Part shown: in pieces, positions 62,696 through 64,000 of the stretch
How positions within the stretch are numbered: the stretch's first letter is position 1
Layout of the letters: each line of letters starts with the position of its first letter
From: Eleusine coracana subsp. coracana
Lineage: Eukaryota > Streptophyta > Magnoliopsida > Poales > Poaceae
Assembly (NCBI GenBank): GCA_032690845.1
Contig: CM064417.1
Span: forward strand, 14,166,501 to 14,230,500
Length of the DNA: 64,000 bases
Direction of reading: 5' to 3'
The notes under the pieces: generated by a model
The model's input: the letters and a program-made list of their open reading frames with translations, nothing else
Database searches by the model: none
What the model was told of the DNA's origin: nothing
Made by a program: the position numbers and the translations under genes

Positions 62696-63787
62696 GTAAC
62701 CCTAAAGCTTGTCTCTTATAAATATGTATAGCCTTGTTTGTTTTGTTTGTTGTTTGTACCTCTGTTTTGTGCTTGTTTATCTTTGCTTGTAGGTCAACTT
62801 CGGACCTGCTTGAGATATCAATGGACATGGGTGAAGCTTGGGAAGGTGGTTCATGATGTGCCCAAGGCTTTGAAGAACGGTCCATTGTGGGTAAGCTCGA
62901 GAAGGGAACAACTCGTCATTGGCACTTTGGTTTGTAGTCTTTTAGCATCGCATCATGCATTTGTATACTTGTTGCATTTGCATTTGCACTCTTTGCATTC
63001 ATGCATTTTGCATTGTGATACCTTACATGCTTCCAAGCATGTTTCTACGGGGAGTTGCTTATTTACAGTGTAAGTATATGACCCTCTAGATGATCACATA
63101 GTGATCTTTGTGCTTCATGCCCATTGGGTCATGTTCAAATGAGCTCCGAGGTTAAATCTACTCGTGCGGCTTAAAGACAAGTGACTCATACATTCCCAAC
63201 ATAGTAATGACTAATCATTACACTCTTGAAGAAATATTTTGTTGAGTCATGTGTGTAGGGGAAGCTATGGTGGAACACCATCGTGACCAAGGAGGAGCAC
63301 CATGAAAGGGGGAGTTTCCTAACTCTTGCCATTTATTATTTGCTCCTTGGTTATCTTATGTTTTGTCTCTGGTTTCTGGTCTTTAGTGATAGGTGACAAA
63401 GGGGGAGAAGGAACATGAAGATCCAAAAGCCAAGTCTAGATTGATAACACAAAGTGGGAGAAGAACATGAAGATCCAAAAGTCAAGTCAAGATTGAGGAT
63501 AGCAAAAACAAAAGGAGAAGAACAAATAAACATCTACACCGACATGAACATCTACGCCTTTGGTGTTTGTCTACTTTAACAAGATCATCAACCACGACAC
63601 CAAGACGGGCGCAAAATTCAACTCAAGGCCGATATCAAGTGCGCTACATGATTGAGTAGTTCTCTCTCAAAACCTAGCACACTCCAAGGTGAGGACCAAG
63701 GTAATTTTTCAATCCTTTCTTTTCCTTTGGTTCCTTGTTGGTCCTACATTTTGGATCATCATAAGTAGTGGTTGTCATCCATCACCT
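62696..63787 (+). other. Copia 3' untranslated region
   Basis: No domain. A 53-base direct repeat lies near 63398-63540. The rest is AT-rich with T- and G-rich runs. Confidence 0.6.
63398..63540 (+). repeat. 53-base tandem repeat in copia 3' UTR
   Basis: Units start at 63398 and 63451, with a partial third near 63503. Each has AAAG-GGGAGAAG, ACATGAAGATCCAAAAG and CAAGTC-AGATTGA. Each unit begins with a purine run like the polypurine tract. Confidence 0.75.
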
Positions 63788-63800
63788 AAAAGGGGGAGAT
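63788..63800 (+). promoter_or_regulatory. Polypurine tract of copia element
   Basis: AAAAGGGGGAGAT directly before TGTAAGAATC. Confidence 0.85.
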
Positions 63801-64000
63801 TGTAAGAATCATGACCATTGAGGTCACCCCCAAGGTATGACTGTTGTGGTGATGAATGACAAACATGAAATGTGACTAATTCCTACACAAGTGTTGTGTT
63901 TGTAGGAAACCTTTTCTACTCTATGATGATTGTAGATGGTTGCCTTGAAGATGGATGACAATGACCGCAAGCATGAAGGCTTGTAAGCTTGATGGAGTCC
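63801..64000 (+). repeat. Copia 3' LTR, first 200 bases
   Basis: It starts TGTAAGAATCATGACC after the polypurine tract and is cut by the window end. It could not be aligned to the visible 5' LTR, which lacks this part. Confidence 0.75.

Larger units (their letters stand above)
56375..64000 (+). mobile_element. SIRE-like Ty1/copia element, right end cut by window
   Basis: 5' LTR, initiator-methionine primer site, gag, protease, integrase, RT, RNase H (copia order, integrase before RT), a 1.1 kb 3' UTR, polypurine tract and the start of the 3' LTR. The gag text and integrase text are those of the SIRE/Maximus lineage as I know it. Stops and frameshifts are frequent. Confidence 0.82.

Noticed and set aside
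1..64000. CRISPR array, bacterial operon, phage or plasmid features
   Set aside because: No regularly spaced direct repeats with unique spacers, no operon-like gene packing, and all coding text is of plant retrotransposons.

Overview
This window looks like repeat-dense heterochromatin from a grass (Poaceae) genome. Nearly every base can be assigned to LTR retrotransposons or their wreckage, and I recognise no host gene, rRNA, tRNA or CRISPR array. The plant assignment rests on the element lineages: a CRM-type centromeric chromovirus, a Tekay chromovirus, RIRE2-like Tat elements with an antisense open frame, an Athila gag-protease element and a SIRE-like Ty1/copia element. The species cannot be named. 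Three CRM insertions (one nested in another, plus a solo LTR) suggest a centromeric or pericentromeric location, by inference only.

Layout. 1-912: minus-strand gag/protease wreckage. 912-2460: unclassified, with a TATA-like box. 2460-3507: LTR fragment. 3505-3880: LTR of a Tat-like family. 3881-13915: a broken minus-strand CRM element (CRM-2), split by a second, full-length CRM element (CRM-1, 5849-13506, duplication ATACC). 13916-33330: a plus-strand Athila-type element (LTR, gag, protease, ATHILA-type ORF, no pol seen), split by a complete Tat element (Tat-1, 16423-30563, duplication GTATC/TTATC). Tat-1 itself holds a CRM solo LTR (17514-18437, duplication AGATA) and another solo LTR (22957-24571, duplication GCAAC). 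33331 to about 54800: a 5'-truncated second Tat element (Tat-2), split by a 14.3 kb Tekay element on the minus strand (34942-49243, duplication GAAGC). 54800-56375: LTR fragments, including an inverted copy of the 3.5 kb LTR family. 56375-64000: a SIRE-like copia element with 5' LTR, decayed gag-pol and the first 200 bases of its 3' LTR.

The insertions give a relative history: CRM-2 first; CRM-1 and Athila into it; Tat-1 into Athila; solo-LTR parents into Tat-1; and separately Tekay into Tat-2. Tekay appears youngest, because its LTRs are almost identical outside a few indels and its polyprotein is broken by only two in-frame stops. The others carry frameshifts, many stop codons and altered catalytic residues.

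The most interesting features are an extra coiled-coil ORF upstream of gag in Tekay, with splice-acceptor-like sequences just before both start codons; the CRM polyprotein end encoded inside the 3' LTR; an antisense ORF shared by both Tat copies; an internal promoter-like block in the Athila element; and minisatellite-like repeats in the Tat and copia 3' untranslated regions. I found nothing I can call a wholly new biological system.
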